Positions 48,064-57,339 of a stretch of 64,000 nucleotides of DNA are shown here, one piece after another. This stretch comes from Streptomyces diastatochromogenes. GTDB taxonomy: Bacteria > Actinomycetota > Actinomycetes > Streptomycetales > Streptomycetaceae. Each line of letters starts with the position of its first letter. Positions within the stretch are counted from its first letter, which is position 1. The position numbers and the translations under genes were made by a program. The notes beneath the pieces were generated by a model. It did not search any database. It had not been told where the DNA came from and was given only the letters and a program-made list of their open reading frames with translations. The DNA is taken from NCBI RefSeq assembly GCF_002242805.1, contig NZ_MCGQ01000022.1:124001-188000 (forward strand), written 5' to 3'.

Positions 48064-48830
48064 GCGAGCGTCAGTCTCTGTTCGGGATCGAGCTGGACCC
48101 GCTGACCATGGACGAGACCGTACAGCGCTGCCTGGAGGCGGTCCGGGACGGCAGACAGCTCGAGGTCGGGGTGGTCAACGCCGCCAAGCTGGTGAACATG
48201 CGGCGCGACCCCCGGCTCGCCCGGGCCGTGGCCGGCTGCGATCTCGTCGTCGCCGACGGGCAGGCCGTGGTCTGGGCCGGCCGGGTCCTGCGCGCCCCGT
48301 TACCGGAACGGGTGGCCGGGATCGACCTGTTCCTGCGGCTGCTCGCCGAGGCGGAATCGGCGGGCATGTCCGTGTACTTCCTCGGCGCCAGACAGGACGT
48401 GCTGGAGGAGATGCTGCGCCGGGTCGCCGACCGCTTCCCCGGCCTGAAGGTGGCCGGCAGCCGCAACGGCTACTTCGACGACTCCCAGCAGGAGGCCGTG
48501 GCGGACGCGATCGCCCGCAGCGGCGCCCAGATGCTGTTCCTCGGCATGACCTCGCCGAAGAAGGAGATCTTCACCGCCGCCTACGGCGCACGCACCGGCG
48601 CCCGCGTCGTGCACGGAGTCGGAGGCTCCTTCGACATCCTGGCCGGAGTCACCAAGCGGGCCCCCGAGACCTGGCAGCGGTGGGGACTCGAATGGCTCTA
48701 CCGCGCGCTCCAGGAGCCGCGCCGCCTGGGCCGGCGCTATCTCACCACCAATGCTGCCTTCCTCGTCATGACGGCGCGCGAGTTCATCCGGCTCACCCCG
48801 TCGCCCGCTTCCGCGAACAGGAGTCACTGA
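48060..48830 (+). CDS. WecG/TagA/CpsF family glycosyltransferase (GT26)
   Basis: A 256-residue enzyme with the family core: GVVNAAKLVNMRRDPRLARA, CDLVVADGQAVVWAGRVLRA, VYFLGARQDVLEEMLRR, and LFLGMTSPKKEIF with GVGGSFDILAG. Family members transfer ManNAc or ManNAcA to lipid-PP-GlcNAc, the second step of enterobacterial common antigen and wall teichoic-acid linkage synthesis. The ManNAc genes just downstream agree. No initiating WecA-type transferase was found in the window. Coupled to its neighbours by overlaps. Confidence 0.9.
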   Translation: MSERQSLFGIELDPLTMDETVQRCLEAVRDGRQLEVGVVNAAKLVNMRRDPRLARAVAGCDLVVADGQAVVWAGRVLRAPLPERVAGIDLFLRLLAEAESAGMSVYFLGARQDVLEEMLRRVADRFPGLKVAGSRNGYFDDSQQEAVADAIARSGAQMLFLGMTSPKKEIFTAAYGARTGARVVHGVGGSFDILAGVTKRAPETWQRWGLEWLYRALQEPRRLGRRYLTTNAAFLVMTAREFIRLTPSPASANRSH

Positions 48831-50089
48831 TGCGCGTCGTCGTGGTCGGACAGGGATACGTCGGCCTGCCACTGGCCATCCGCGCCGCCGAGGTCGGACA
48901 CGAGGTGATCGGCTACGACGTCGACGCCCGGCGGATCAAGAGCCTTTCCGCCGGTGAGTCCTTCGTCGAGGACGTCTCCTCCGAGCGGATCCGCGCGGCA
49001 CTGGACCGCGGTGCCTACCGCCCGAGCGAGTCGGCCCGCGACTGCGGCGGTTTCGACATCGCCGTCGTGACCGTCCCGACCCCGCTGCACGAGGGCAGCC
49101 CCGACCTGCGGTACATCAAGGAGTCGGCGGCCACCCTCGCCCGCTACCTTCGCCCGGGAGCCACCGTGGTCCTGGAGTCGACCACCTATCCCGGCACCAC
49201 CCAGGAGCTGTTCGCCCCGATCCTGGAGGACGGCTCGGGCCTGACCGCGGGCACCGACTTCCACCTCGGCTACAGCCCGGAGCGGATCGACCCCGGCAAC
49301 GCCGTCTGGGGCCTCAAGGAGACCCCGAAGGTCGTCTCCGGCGTCGACGCGGCCTCCCTCAAGGCAGTTCAGGACTTCTACGGCCAACTCGTGGACACCA
49401 CCGTGCCGGTGGGCTCGCCGAAGGAGGCCGAACTCGCCAAGCTGCTGGAGAACACCTTCCGGCATGTGAACATCGCGCTGGTCAACGAGATCGCGATGTT
49501 CGCCCACCACCTGGACATCGACGTCTGGCAGGCCATCGACGCCGCCTCCACCAAGCCGTTCGGCTTCATGAAGTTCACGCCCGGACCGGGCGTCGGCGGT
49601 CACTGCCTGCCGATCGACCCCTCGTACCTGTCCTGGCGCGTCCAGCGCGAACTCGGCCAGAGCTTCCGCTTCGTGGAACTGGCCAACGACATCAACAACC
49701 ACATGCCCGAGTACGTGGCACGCCGTATCAGCGACCTGTTCAACGAGAGACGTCGTTCCGTGAACGGCTCGCGCATCCTGCTGCTCGGCCTGGCGTACAA
49801 GAAGAACACCGGTGACGCCCGCGAGTCGCCCGCCCTGCGCATCTCCCAACTGCTGCTCGACATGGGGGCCAAGGTCAAGGCGGCGGATCCGCACGTCGTC
49901 GAGAGTCTGCCGGTGGACACCCGGCTGGTGCGGGTCGAACTGACGGCGGAGGAGCTGACGGATTCCGACGTCGTGGTCCTGCTCACCGACCACGACAGCT
50001 TCGACTACGAACTCGTCGCCGAACACGCCCCCTTCGTCCTGGACTGCCGCCGGCGGCTGTCGTCCGGACCCACGATCGAGGTGCTCTGA
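48830..50089 (+). CDS. Nucleotide-sugar 6-dehydrogenase (WecC-like, UDP-ManNAc type)
   Basis: A 419-residue NAD-dependent dehydrogenase that oxidises C6 of a UDP-sugar to the uronate. It has the N-terminal loop VVGQGYVGLPLA, the central helical region SPKEAELAKLLENTFRHVNI, the catalytic Cys259 in GPGVGGHCLPIDP, and the C-terminal LGLAYKKNTGDARESPA. It falls in the UDP-ManNAc/UDP-GlcNAc dehydrogenase group. With the next gene it should give UDP-ManNAcA. Its start overlaps the previous stop by 1 nt (TGATG). Confidence 0.88.
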   Translation: MRVVVVGQGYVGLPLAIRAAEVGHEVIGYDVDARRIKSLSAGESFVEDVSSERIRAALDRGAYRPSESARDCGGFDIAVVTVPTPLHEGSPDLRYIKESAATLARYLRPGATVVLESTTYPGTTQELFAPILEDGSGLTAGTDFHLGYSPERIDPGNAVWGLKETPKVVSGVDAASLKAVQDFYGQLVDTTVPVGSPKEAELAKLLENTFRHVNIALVNEIAMFAHHLDIDVWQAIDAASTKPFGFMKFTPGPGVGGHCLPIDPSYLSWRVQRELGQSFRFVELANDINNHMPEYVARRISDLFNERRRSVNGSRILLLGLAYKKNTGDARESPALRISQLLLDMGAKVKAADPHVVESLPVDTRLVRVELTAEELTDSDVVVLLTDHDSFDYELVAEHAPFVLDCRRRLSSGPTIEVL

Positions 50090-50092
50090 CCC

Positions 50093-51226
50093 ATGCCGCG
50101 AGTCGTCTGCGTCGCCGGGGCGCGGCCCAACTACATGAAGATCAAACCGGTGATGGACGCCCTGGAACGCCGGGGCGCCGAGGTGCTCCTCGTCCACACC
50201 GGCCAGCACTACGACCCGGCCATGAACGACGTGTTCTTCGCCGACCTCGGCATCCGGCCGCCCGACCGCTTCCTCGGGGTCGGCTCCGGCACCCACGCCG
50301 AGCAGACCGGACGCGTGATGACCGCGTTCGAGCCACTTCTCGGCGAGGTGTCCCCGGACATCGTCGTCGTGGTCGGCGACATCAACTCCACGCTGGCCTG
50401 CGCCCTGGTCACCGCCAAGGCCGGACCGCTGCTGGCGCACGTGGAGGCCGGCCTGCGCAGCCGCGACTGGAGCATGCCGGAGGAGGTCAACCGCGTAGCC
50501 ACCGACCGCGTCAGCGACTACCTGTTGGCCCCCTCGCCCGATGCCGTCGTGAACCTGCGCGCGGAGGGCTACCGGGACGACCAGATCCATCTCGTCGGCA
50601 ACGTCATGATCGACACGCTGCTGACCAACCTGGAACGGGCCCGGGCCTCGGACGTCCTCGGCCGATACGGCCTGTCCAGAGGCGAGTTCGGCCTGGTCAC
50701 CCTGCATCGCCCCGCCAACGTGGACGACCCCGAGGTCCTCGCCGGGCTACTGAAGGCCCTGGGCGAGATCGCCGACCGCTGCCCGCTCCTGCTGCCCGTG
50801 CACCCGCGCGCGGCCGGACGGCTGGCCGAGATCGGCGTCCCCGGAGGCGTCCGGCTCGTACCGCCCGCCGGATACCTGGACTTCATCGCCCTGCAGGACG
50901 CCGCCCGCCTCGTGCTGACCGACTCGGGCGGCGTACAGGAGGAGACCACCGCGCTGGGCGTGCCCTGTGTGACCCTGCGGGACAACACCGAGCGGCCCAT
51001 CACCGTCGAGCAGGGCACCAATGTGCTGGCCGGCCGGGATCCGGCGCGGATCGTGTCCACCGTGCACCGGGTGCTGGACGATCCTCCGGCGCCGCGCCGG
51101 CCCGACCTGTGGGACGGCCGCGCGAGCGACCGTATCGCCGAGGTGCTGCTGGAGGGAGGCACCGCGCGCACCCGGCCGAGACCGACCGACCAGCCGAGGC
51201 CCACGGACCGAACGCTCCCCATATGA
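50093..51226 (+). CDS. wecB: UDP-GlcNAc 2-epimerase (non-hydrolysing)
   Basis: A 377-residue GT-B-like epimerase converting UDP-GlcNAc to UDP-ManNAc. Family hallmarks: VAGARPNYMKIKPVMDAL, LVHTGQHYDPAMNDVFF, HVEAGLRSRDWSMPEEVNR, VTLHRPANVD and LTDSGGVQEETTALGVPCVT. Its product is the substrate for the upstream dehydrogenase and transferase. ATG 50093 is 3 nt after the previous stop. The last 25 residues are Arg/Pro/Thr-rich and probably disordered. Confidence 0.94.
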   Translation: MPRVVCVAGARPNYMKIKPVMDALERRGAEVLLVHTGQHYDPAMNDVFFADLGIRPPDRFLGVGSGTHAEQTGRVMTAFEPLLGEVSPDIVVVVGDINSTLACALVTAKAGPLLAHVEAGLRSRDWSMPEEVNRVATDRVSDYLLAPSPDAVVNLRAEGYRDDQIHLVGNVMIDTLLTNLERARASDVLGRYGLSRGEFGLVTLHRPANVDDPEVLAGLLKALGEIADRCPLLLPVHPRAAGRLAEIGVPGGVRLVPPAGYLDFIALQDAARLVLTDSGGVQEETTALGVPCVTLRDNTERPITVEQGTNVLAGRDPARIVSTVHRVLDDPPAPRRPDLWDGRASDRIAEVLLEGGTARTRPRPTDQPRPTDRTLPI

Positions 51227-51277
51227 TCCGCTTGCAACATATGCTCGTCGAACGTCTGGTCGTAAGGGGGGACCACC

Positions 51278-52156
51278 ATGGATCTCGCTGAGATCTTCCG
51301 GGTCATGCGCAGGCGCTGGTACGTCCTGCTGCCCGGACTGCTGCTGACCGCCGGCCTGATCGTCGGCGTGACCATGCTGGTTCCGGTCAACTACCAGTCG
51401 CAGAGCACGGTGGTCCTGCTGAACTCCCAGAAGGCCACGCTGGCTTATGACGGCAACCCCTTCCTCAGCACCCAGACCTCGCTCACCGGCATGGCCGACA
51501 GCCTGGCCCGCAACCTCAACTCCGACGACTCGCTCCGGGAACTCAAGTCCCGTGGCGCCAAGGGCACGTTCGCGGCCAAGCTCGCCGACAACGCGCAGGG
51601 GCCGCTGATGTGGCTCACCGTCACCGGCACCGACAGGGCCTCCGTCCTGGCCTCGGACAAGATCCTTACCGCGTATGCCAAGGAGCGGCTGGACCAGTTC
51701 CAGCAGCAGCAGTCGGTCGCCCCGAAGGCCATGATCCGTATGACGACGATCGTGCCCCCGCAGAACCCGGTGGCGCAGACCAAGACGCGGATCGAGTACC
51801 TGGTCATGGCCGGGGCGCTGGGCCTGGTGGTCACTCTGGTCGCCGCCTTCTACGTGGAGGCGCGCAAGCGGCCGCGCAAGCCGGAGCCGGCGCCGGAGAC
51901 GACCGCCCCCGTCCCCTCGACCCCCTCGACCCCCTCGAACGTCTCGACCCCCTCGACCGGGGAATCGGTCGTGGAAGAGACGCTCGCCATCCGGCGGCCG
52001 CCGAGCTGGTCGCGGTCCGCCGAGGACGAGGACGGTCCGGACGCCGCAGAGCCCACAGCGCCACGGCCCGTCATGGCCGGGGCGTCCGCCACAGAGCCGC
52101 TCGACGAGGAGTCGACTCATGGACACCGCCCGCGCACCGGGCAGCGAGACCGGTGA
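51278..52156 (+). CDS. Wzz-like chain-length/export regulator
   Basis: A 292-residue membrane protein. It starts EIFRVMRRRWYVLLPGLLLT with the first span, then an external domain (NYQSQSTVVLLNSQ; LWLTVTGTDRASVLASDKIL-like region), the second span (YLVMAGALGLVVTLVAAFYV) and a cytosolic tail. The tail is low-complexity, with PSTPSTPSN repeats encoded by CTCGACCCC units near 51915-51960. No fused tyrosine kinase is present. It controls polymer length or export in Wzx/Wzy systems. Its end overlaps the flippase gene by 38 nt. Confidence 0.82.
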   Translation: MDLAEIFRVMRRRWYVLLPGLLLTAGLIVGVTMLVPVNYQSQSTVVLLNSQKATLAYDGNPFLSTQTSLTGMADSLARNLNSDDSLRELKSRGAKGTFAAKLADNAQGPLMWLTVTGTDRASVLASDKILTAYAKERLDQFQQQQSVAPKAMIRMTTIVPPQNPVAQTKTRIEYLVMAGALGLVVTLVAAFYVEARKRPRKPEPAPETTAPVPSTPSTPSNVSTPSTGESVVEETLAIRRPPSWSRSAEDEDGPDAAEPTAPRPVMAGASATEPLDEESTHGHRPRTGQRDR

Positions 52157-53687
52157 GACGAGCGACGCCCCCGCTCCTCCCCCTCCCGCACCCCCCGCTG
52201 CCAACTCCCTCGGCCGCAAGGTCCGTTCGGCGGCCCGCTGGAGCCTGATCAACACGGTCGTCCTGCGCCTGGGCAACTTCGCGACCGGCATCGTGCTGGC
52301 GCGCTTCGCCCTCGGCCCCGCGGAATGGGGCGTGTACGGCATCGCCCAGACCGTGCTGCTGGTCCTGCTGTCCGCGAACGAGCTGGGCGTGGGACTGGCC
52401 ATCGTGCGCTGGGAGGGGGACGCACGGCGGTTCGCGCCGACCGTACTGACCCTCAGCACCCTCTCCAGCGGCCTGCTGTACGTGGCGCTGTTCTCGGCGG
52501 CCCCGGCGGTGGCCGGCCTGCTCGGCTCGCCGGACGCCGCGGGCGTCCTGCGGGTGATGTGCCTGTGCGTGGTGATCGACGGGGTGGCACAGGTGCCCGG
52601 CGGCTTCCTCACCCGTGAGTTCGCCCAGGGCAGGCGGATGATCATCGATGGGCTCAACTTCGTGGTCGGTACCGCGGTGACGCTGGTGCTGGCCTTCGAG
52701 GGCTGGGGCGCGATGAGCTTCGCCTGGGGCGCCGTGGCGGGCAACGTCGTGACGCTGATCGGCTGCGGGCTGGCGGCGCCGGGCACCCTGAAGTTCGGCT
52801 GGGACCCCGGGCAGGCCCGGGCGCTGCTGCGGTTCGGGCTTCCGCTGGCCGGGGCGAGCCTGCTGGCCCTGGCGGTGGTCAACGTCGACACCATGGTGGT
52901 GGGCGCGACGCTGGGCAACGTGTCCCTGGGCTTCTACGTGCTCGCCTTCAACATCTCCGGCTGGCCCGTGCGGATCATCTCCGAGGCCGCCCGCCGGGTC
53001 TCCTTCGCCGGATTCTCCCGCCTGGCCGACTCGCCGCAGGCGCTCGCCCAGGGATTCAGCCGTGCCCTGGGGGTGGTGATCACCGGCACCGTCCCGCTGT
53101 GCGTCCTGCTGGCCGGCCTCGCGGAGCCGGCCATCCAACTGATCTACGGAAGCCAGTGGACCCCCGCCGCCGCGGCACTGCCCTGGCTGATGGCCCTCGG
53201 CCTGATCCGCATCGGCTCCGAACTCGCCTACGACTGCCTGGTCGCGATCGGACAGCGTCGTTCGCTCTTCCTGGTGCAGGGCCTGTGGCTGGCAGCCCTG
53301 ATCCCGGTGCTCCTCGTCGCCGCCCGGCTGAACGGCATCGTCGGCGTCTCACAAGGCCATGTGCTGGTCGCCGGCGGCATGGTGGTGCCCGTGTTCCTGA
53401 TCGCCCTCAGCCGTGGCGGCATCGGCGTCGGCCGGATCGCCAGGGCCTGCGCCTGGCCCTTCCTCGGCGGGGCCGTGATGGCCGCGATCATCCTCGGGCT
53501 GCAGGGCCCGTTGGGCGACGGCCGGCTCGCGCTCCTCGCCATCGGCACGATCGCCCTGGCCGGTTACACGGTGTGCGTACTGCCCAGCCGCGACTTCCTG
53601 CGCGGCGTCGACCGCGGCGACCGGCCCCACCGCGGCCGGCACCGGGCGTCCGCACCGGTTCGGTCTACCCAACAGGACATGAGGTGA
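52119..53687 (+). CDS. Wzx-type polysaccharide flippase
   Basis: A 522-residue membrane protein of the MOP/MATE superfamily with 12-14 spans. Its first span region reads SAARWSLINTVVLRLGNFAT, followed by LGPAEWGVYGIAQTVLL; the WGVYG motif is typical of Wzx. It moves lipid-linked repeat units across the membrane. The N-terminal 35 residues are Pro/Ala-rich and cytosolic. It overlaps the Wzz-like gene by 38 nt and the next gene follows within 6 nt. Confidence 0.88.
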   Translation: MDTARAPGSETGETSDAPAPPPPAPPAANSLGRKVRSAARWSLINTVVLRLGNFATGIVLARFALGPAEWGVYGIAQTVLLVLLSANELGVGLAIVRWEGDARRFAPTVLTLSTLSSGLLYVALFSAAPAVAGLLGSPDAAGVLRVMCLCVVIDGVAQVPGGFLTREFAQGRRMIIDGLNFVVGTAVTLVLAFEGWGAMSFAWGAVAGNVVTLIGCGLAAPGTLKFGWDPGQARALLRFGLPLAGASLLALAVVNVDTMVVGATLGNVSLGFYVLAFNISGWPVRIISEAARRVSFAGFSRLADSPQALAQGFSRALGVVITGTVPLCVLLAGLAEPAIQLIYGSQWTPAAAALPWLMALGLIRIGSELAYDCLVAIGQRRSLFLVQGLWLAALIPVLLVAARLNGIVGVSQGHVLVAGGMVVPVFLIALSRGGIGVGRIARACAWPFLGGAVMAAIILGLQGPLGDGRLALLAIGTIALAGYTVCVLPSRDFLRGVDRGDRPHRGRHRASAPVRSTQQDMR

Positions 53688-53692
53688 GCCGG

Positions 53693-54799
53693 ATGTCACG
53701 GCGTATCAGCCGGAACTCGCTCGCGTGGGTGATGCTCGCGGCCTTACTCGCGGTCGTGGGCGTGGCCTGCTCGGGATCGGACCGGGCCGCGGCACCGGAC
53801 TGCCCGGACGACGCGCTCACCTGCCCTGCGAGCGGGTCCTCGGCGGCACCGAGCGCCGGCCCGTCGGCCTCGGCCGGCGAGACGACCGGGAACCCCGCCG
53901 CCTCGCCGTCCCCGACGAAGACGCCCACCGCGACGACCGGTACGAGCGGCGCGTCCGGGAAACCCGCCGCCAAGAACGCGTGCGCCTCTCCCAGCGCCTG
54001 CGGCTTCCCCGACGCCCGCACCACCGGCCCCCGCATCCCCCTCAAGCCCCACAAGACCGGCTACCTGGCCGTCCGTAAGAACGGGCTCGTCATCCGGGGC
54101 TGGGACATCACCGGCTCGCTCGACATCTACGCGAACGACGTCACCGTCATCGACACCAGGATCACCTCGGACAGCTGGTGGGGCATCAACCTGCGCCCGG
54201 GCTACAGCGGCCTGCGGATCCTGCACACCACCATCACCGCCGTACCCGGCAAGGGGCCGGACAACGGCGGTGTGGACTACGCGGTGTCGAACATGGGGAC
54301 CAGCTCCATCGAGGTCGGCTGGTGCGACGTCTCGGTGTTCGGCGACGCCCTGGCCATGGGCCAGGGCAATCTGCACGACAACTACGTGCACGACATCGCC
54401 CCGTTCATCAACAAGGGCGGCGAGTGGCAGCACACCAATGCGGTGATCAGCAGCGGCGGCAACACCGGCCACCTGATCATCCGCCACAACACCCTGCTCA
54501 ACCCGACGAGCCTCAAGCAGGGCGCCTCGGGAAGCATCGGTCTGTTCGCGGACACCGGAGTGGTCCGCAACGTCACCGTCGACGACAACTGGATCGCCGG
54601 CGGCGCCTACGCCCTCTACGGCGGTGACACGGGCGCCACCGGGATCACGGTCACGAACAACGTCTTCTCGACGCAGTACCACCCCGCCTCCGGCGGCTAC
54701 GGCACGGTCGCCCACTGGAACGCGGGCGGCGCCGGGAACGTGTGGCGGAACAACCGGATGTCCGACGGCCGCCCGGTCCAGCCGGAGCCGGCCTCGTGA
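53693..54799 (+). CDS. Right-handed beta-helix lipoprotein
   Basis: A 368-residue exported protein. Residues 1-26 are a lipoprotein signal (LLAVVGVACSGS). Residues about 35-95 are a Ser/Pro/Thr/Gly-rich linker. The rest is a parallel beta-helix with pectate-lyase-like repeats (IYANDVTVIDTRITSDSWWG, LHDNYVHDIAP, IIRHNTLLNP, VTVDDNWIAGG, ITVTNNVF). It may trim, bind or anchor the polysaccharide at the cell surface. ATG 53693 is preceded by GAGGTGA at 5 nt, a near-ideal site; GTG 53684, overlapping the wzx stop, is an alternative. Confidence 0.82.
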   Translation: MSRRISRNSLAWVMLAALLAVVGVACSGSDRAAAPDCPDDALTCPASGSSAAPSAGPSASAGETTGNPAASPSPTKTPTATTGTSGASGKPAAKNACASPSACGFPDARTTGPRIPLKPHKTGYLAVRKNGLVIRGWDITGSLDIYANDVTVIDTRITSDSWWGINLRPGYSGLRILHTTITAVPGKGPDNGGVDYAVSNMGTSSIEVGWCDVSVFGDALAMGQGNLHDNYVHDIAPFINKGGEWQHTNAVISSGGNTGHLIIRHNTLLNPTSLKQGASGSIGLFADTGVVRNVTVDDNWIAGGAYALYGGDTGATGITVTNNVFSTQYHPASGGYGTVAHWNAGGAGNVWRNNRMSDGRPVQPEPAS

Positions 54800-55608
54800 G
54801 CGGGGCAATCACGCGCCGTGTCGCGCGGGCGCCCTGGACGCTGCTCAAGGCGGTGTTCGGCTGGCTGGTGCTCTTCGAGGCCAGGAACAAGGTCCTGCTG
54901 GCCTCCACCGCGGTGCGGCTGCGCCGGTTCGAGGACGCCGAGACCCGACGGCTGGCCGCCGGTCTGCCGTCGCCGCCCTCGGCGCTGGTCGCCACGGTGA
55001 TCGCCACCCACCGGCGTCCCGAGGCGCTGCGTGCCGCGGTGCGCTCGGCCCTGGACCAGACCGTTCGCGACCAGGTCGTCATCGTGGTCGACGACGGCGC
55101 CGGACTACCCGAACTCCCCGACGATCCACGGCTGTTCGCCGTCTCGCTGGCGCACAACACCGGCGTGGCGGGCGTCGTGCGCAACGTGGGCATCCGCCTC
55201 ACCCGCTCGCGGTACGTGGCGTTCCTGGACGACGACAACCTGTGGGAACCCGACCATCTGGAACGGACGTTGGCGGTCCTGGAGTCCCCCGACGGACCCG
55301 ACGGCGTCTACACGGCACTGCGCCGCGTCCTGCCCGACGGAAGCGAGAAGGACGTCCTGTCGGTGCCCTTCGACCGGCGCCGGGCCGCCCGCGAGGCCTT
55401 CCTGGACACCAACGCCTTCGTCGCCCGCCGCACCCGCTCCCTGCACTTCAGCCGCCTGCGCCGGACGCCCGAGGTGCTGCCCCGGGAGGACTGGGAGCTG
55501 ATCCGCCGGTACGGCCGCAGGCACCGGGTGCGCCATGTGCCGCACCCCACCGTCCGGTACCTGATGAACCCGGCCAGCTTCTACACCCAATGGCGACAGC
55601 CCAGTTGA
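54796..55608 (+). CDS. Glycosyltransferase family 2
   Basis: A 270-residue inverting glycosyltransferase with a GT-A fold. The nucleotide-sugar region is LVATVIATHRRPEALRAAVR and VIVVDDGAG; the metal-binding DXD-like site is YVAFLDDDNLWEPDHLE; the acceptor side has REDWELIRRYG. The first 45 residues include a short hydrophobic segment (LLKAVFGWLVLFEA) that may dock the membrane. It adds a sugar to the lipid-linked unit. GTG overlaps the previous stop (GTGA). Confidence 0.87.
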   Translation: MSGAITRRVARAPWTLLKAVFGWLVLFEARNKVLLASTAVRLRRFEDAETRRLAAGLPSPPSALVATVIATHRRPEALRAAVRSALDQTVRDQVVIVVDDGAGLPELPDDPRLFAVSLAHNTGVAGVVRNVGIRLTRSRYVAFLDDDNLWEPDHLERTLAVLESPDGPDGVYTALRRVLPDGSEKDVLSVPFDRRRAAREAFLDTNAFVARRTRSLHFSRLRRTPEVLPREDWELIRRYGRRHRVRHVPHPTVRYLMNPASFYTQWRQPS

Positions 55609-55653
55609 GGCTTGCTCCCTCCCTTTCCGCTCCGACCTCAGGTGGTTGATCCG

Positions 55654-56331
55654 ATGCCCCGCTCCCGCGCTCTCAGAAACAGATTCGTCGACGCGCCCGG
55701 CTCGCTGGGCGAACGACTCCGCATCGCCCGCTGGGAGCGGTTCCGGCGCTGCTTCCCCGGCATCGAGAACATGAGCGTGGTGGACCTGGGCGGGACGGCC
55801 GAGATGTGGCTGCGCGCACCGGTGCGCGCCAAGCACGTCCACCTGATCAACCTGGAGGCACACCCCGCCGAACTGCCCGACTGGATCACCGCGGAGAACG
55901 CCGACGTCACCGATCCGGCGGTCGCCGCCGAACTGAGCGCCGACGGCGGCTACGACCTGGTGTTCTCCAACTCGACCATCGAGCACGTCGGCGGCCACAG
56001 CCAGCGGCAGAAGTTCGTCTCCGCCGTCGAGCAACTGGCGCCGCTGCACTGGATCCAGACGCCCTACCGCTACTTCCCCGTCGAGCCGCACTTCGTGGCC
56101 CCCGGCTTCCAGTTCCTGCCCCTGAACGCCAGGGCACGTCTGGTACGGCACTGGCCGCTCGTCCACAGCCGTCCCGACAGTCCGGAGTCGGCGATGAACG
56201 CCGTGATCAACATCGAGCTGCTGACCCGCGCCGAGATGCGCTACCTGTTCCCCCGGTCGGCGCTCCTCAGCGAGCGGGTGCTCGGTGCACCGAAGTCGCT
56301 CATAGCCGTAAGAACGGAGCCCGCATGCTGA
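55654..56331 (+). CDS. SAM-dependent methyltransferase, sugar cluster
   Basis: A 225-residue Rossmann methyltransferase: motif I is VVDLGGTAEMWLR, the next acidic residue is in LINLEAH, and the post-motif region is YDLVFSNSTIEHVGGHSQRQ. PYRYFPVEPHFVAPGFQFLP is found in polysaccharide-locus methyltransferases. It could methylate a sugar hydroxyl or a carboxylate. ATG 55654 follows AGGTGG at about 8 nt. Its stop overlaps the next start by 7 nt. Confidence 0.82.
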   Translation: MPRSRALRNRFVDAPGSLGERLRIARWERFRRCFPGIENMSVVDLGGTAEMWLRAPVRAKHVHLINLEAHPAELPDWITAENADVTDPAVAAELSADGGYDLVFSNSTIEHVGGHSQRQKFVSAVEQLAPLHWIQTPYRYFPVEPHFVAPGFQFLPLNARARLVRHWPLVHSRPDSPESAMNAVINIELLTRAEMRYLFPRSALLSERVLGAPKSLIAVRTEPAC

Positions 56332-57308
56332 ACAACCTGATCAACAGACATGACGCGGACCGGCTGCTGCGCAAGGTGCGGAAGCTGGACCTGGACCCGG
56401 TGCTGGCCAAGCTGCGGGTGCGCGGGGGCGCCCGGGTCGTCCAGCACTGGTCCCAGGTCGACCCGTCGCTGACCGAGTGGTGGGCGATACCGGCGGTCAT
56501 CAAGCGGTGGAACCTGCTGATGACCGGCGACGCGGACACGTCGTTTCCCGAGTACGTGGCCGCCAAGCACTTCGCGCCGCACACCGATCTGCGCGGCCTG
56601 TCGCTGGGGTGCGGCACCGGCGGGAACGAGCTGCTGTGGGCGAAGACCGGCGCGTTCGGCCTCCTGGAGGGCGTGGACGTGGCACCAGAGCGGATCGACT
56701 TCGCCACCCGGGCCGCCGCCGAGCACGGCCTCGCGGACGTCCTGCGCTTCCGGGTGACCGACGTCAACCAGATGACGAGCGACGGGGAACGCTTCGACGT
56801 CCTGCTGGGCCTGCAGTCGCTGCACCACTTCGACAACCTCGACGAGACCCTGCCGCGCCTTGCCCAACTGATCGAGCCCGGCGGGACGTTCGTGATCGAC
56901 GAGTTCGTCGGACCCACCCGGTTCCAGTGGACCGACGGTCAACTGGAGGCGGCGAATGCGCTGCTGGCGCGTCTCCCCGAGGAGCGGCGGCGCCTGGCCG
57001 ACGGGCGGATCAAGCGCCGTGTCGTACGGCCCAGCAGGCTGTCGATGGTGCTGGACGACCCCTCGGAGGCGGTCGACGCGGCGGCGCTGCTGCCGGGCCT
57101 GCGGCGCCATTTCGAGGTGGTCGAGGAACGGCCGTACGGCGGCACGGTGTTGCACATCGCGTTCTCCGGCATCGCGCACAACTTCCGTGACCAGGAGCCG
57201 GAGACGCTGGCCCTGCTGGAGCGGTGCTTCGCCGCGGAGGACGCGGCCCTGCCGGAGGTGGGGCACGACTTCATCGCCATGGTCTGCCGACCGCGGGGTG
57301 CGAGCTAG
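56325..57308 (+). CDS. SAM-dependent methyltransferase, second in sugar cluster
   Basis: A 327-residue class I methyltransferase: motif I LRGLSLGCGTGGNELLWAKT, motif II GVDVAPERIDFA, motif IV FDVLLGLQSLHHFDN, and VIDEFVGPTRFQW after it. The pattern is like UbiE/Coq-type enzymes and those methylating sugars in O-antigen clusters. The C-terminal 100 residues are less conserved and may fix the acceptor. It overlaps the preceding methyltransferase by 7 nt, so the two may act in sequence. Confidence 0.85.
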   Translation: MLNNLINRHDADRLLRKVRKLDLDPVLAKLRVRGGARVVQHWSQVDPSLTEWWAIPAVIKRWNLLMTGDADTSFPEYVAAKHFAPHTDLRGLSLGCGTGGNELLWAKTGAFGLLEGVDVAPERIDFATRAAAEHGLADVLRFRVTDVNQMTSDGERFDVLLGLQSLHHFDNLDETLPRLAQLIEPGGTFVIDEFVGPTRFQWTDGQLEAANALLARLPEERRRLADGRIKRRVVRPSRLSMVLDDPSEAVDAAALLPGLRRHFEVVEERPYGGTVLHIAFSGIAHNFRDQEPETLALLERCFAAEDAALPEVGHDFIAMVCRPRGAS

Positions 57309-57339
57309 TACTACTGCTTACGGGGCTCTTGGGGGGTTC

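Noticed and set aside
48824..50707. A long minus-strand frame across the dehydrogenase and epimerase genes
   Set aside because: Antisense shadow; both plus-strand genes show complete catalytic motifs and proper starts.
51915..51960. CTCGACCCC direct repeats considered as a regulatory or CRISPR-like array
   Set aside because: They are in-frame codons for a PST/PSN-rich disordered tail of the Wzz-like protein, with no spacers of constant length.
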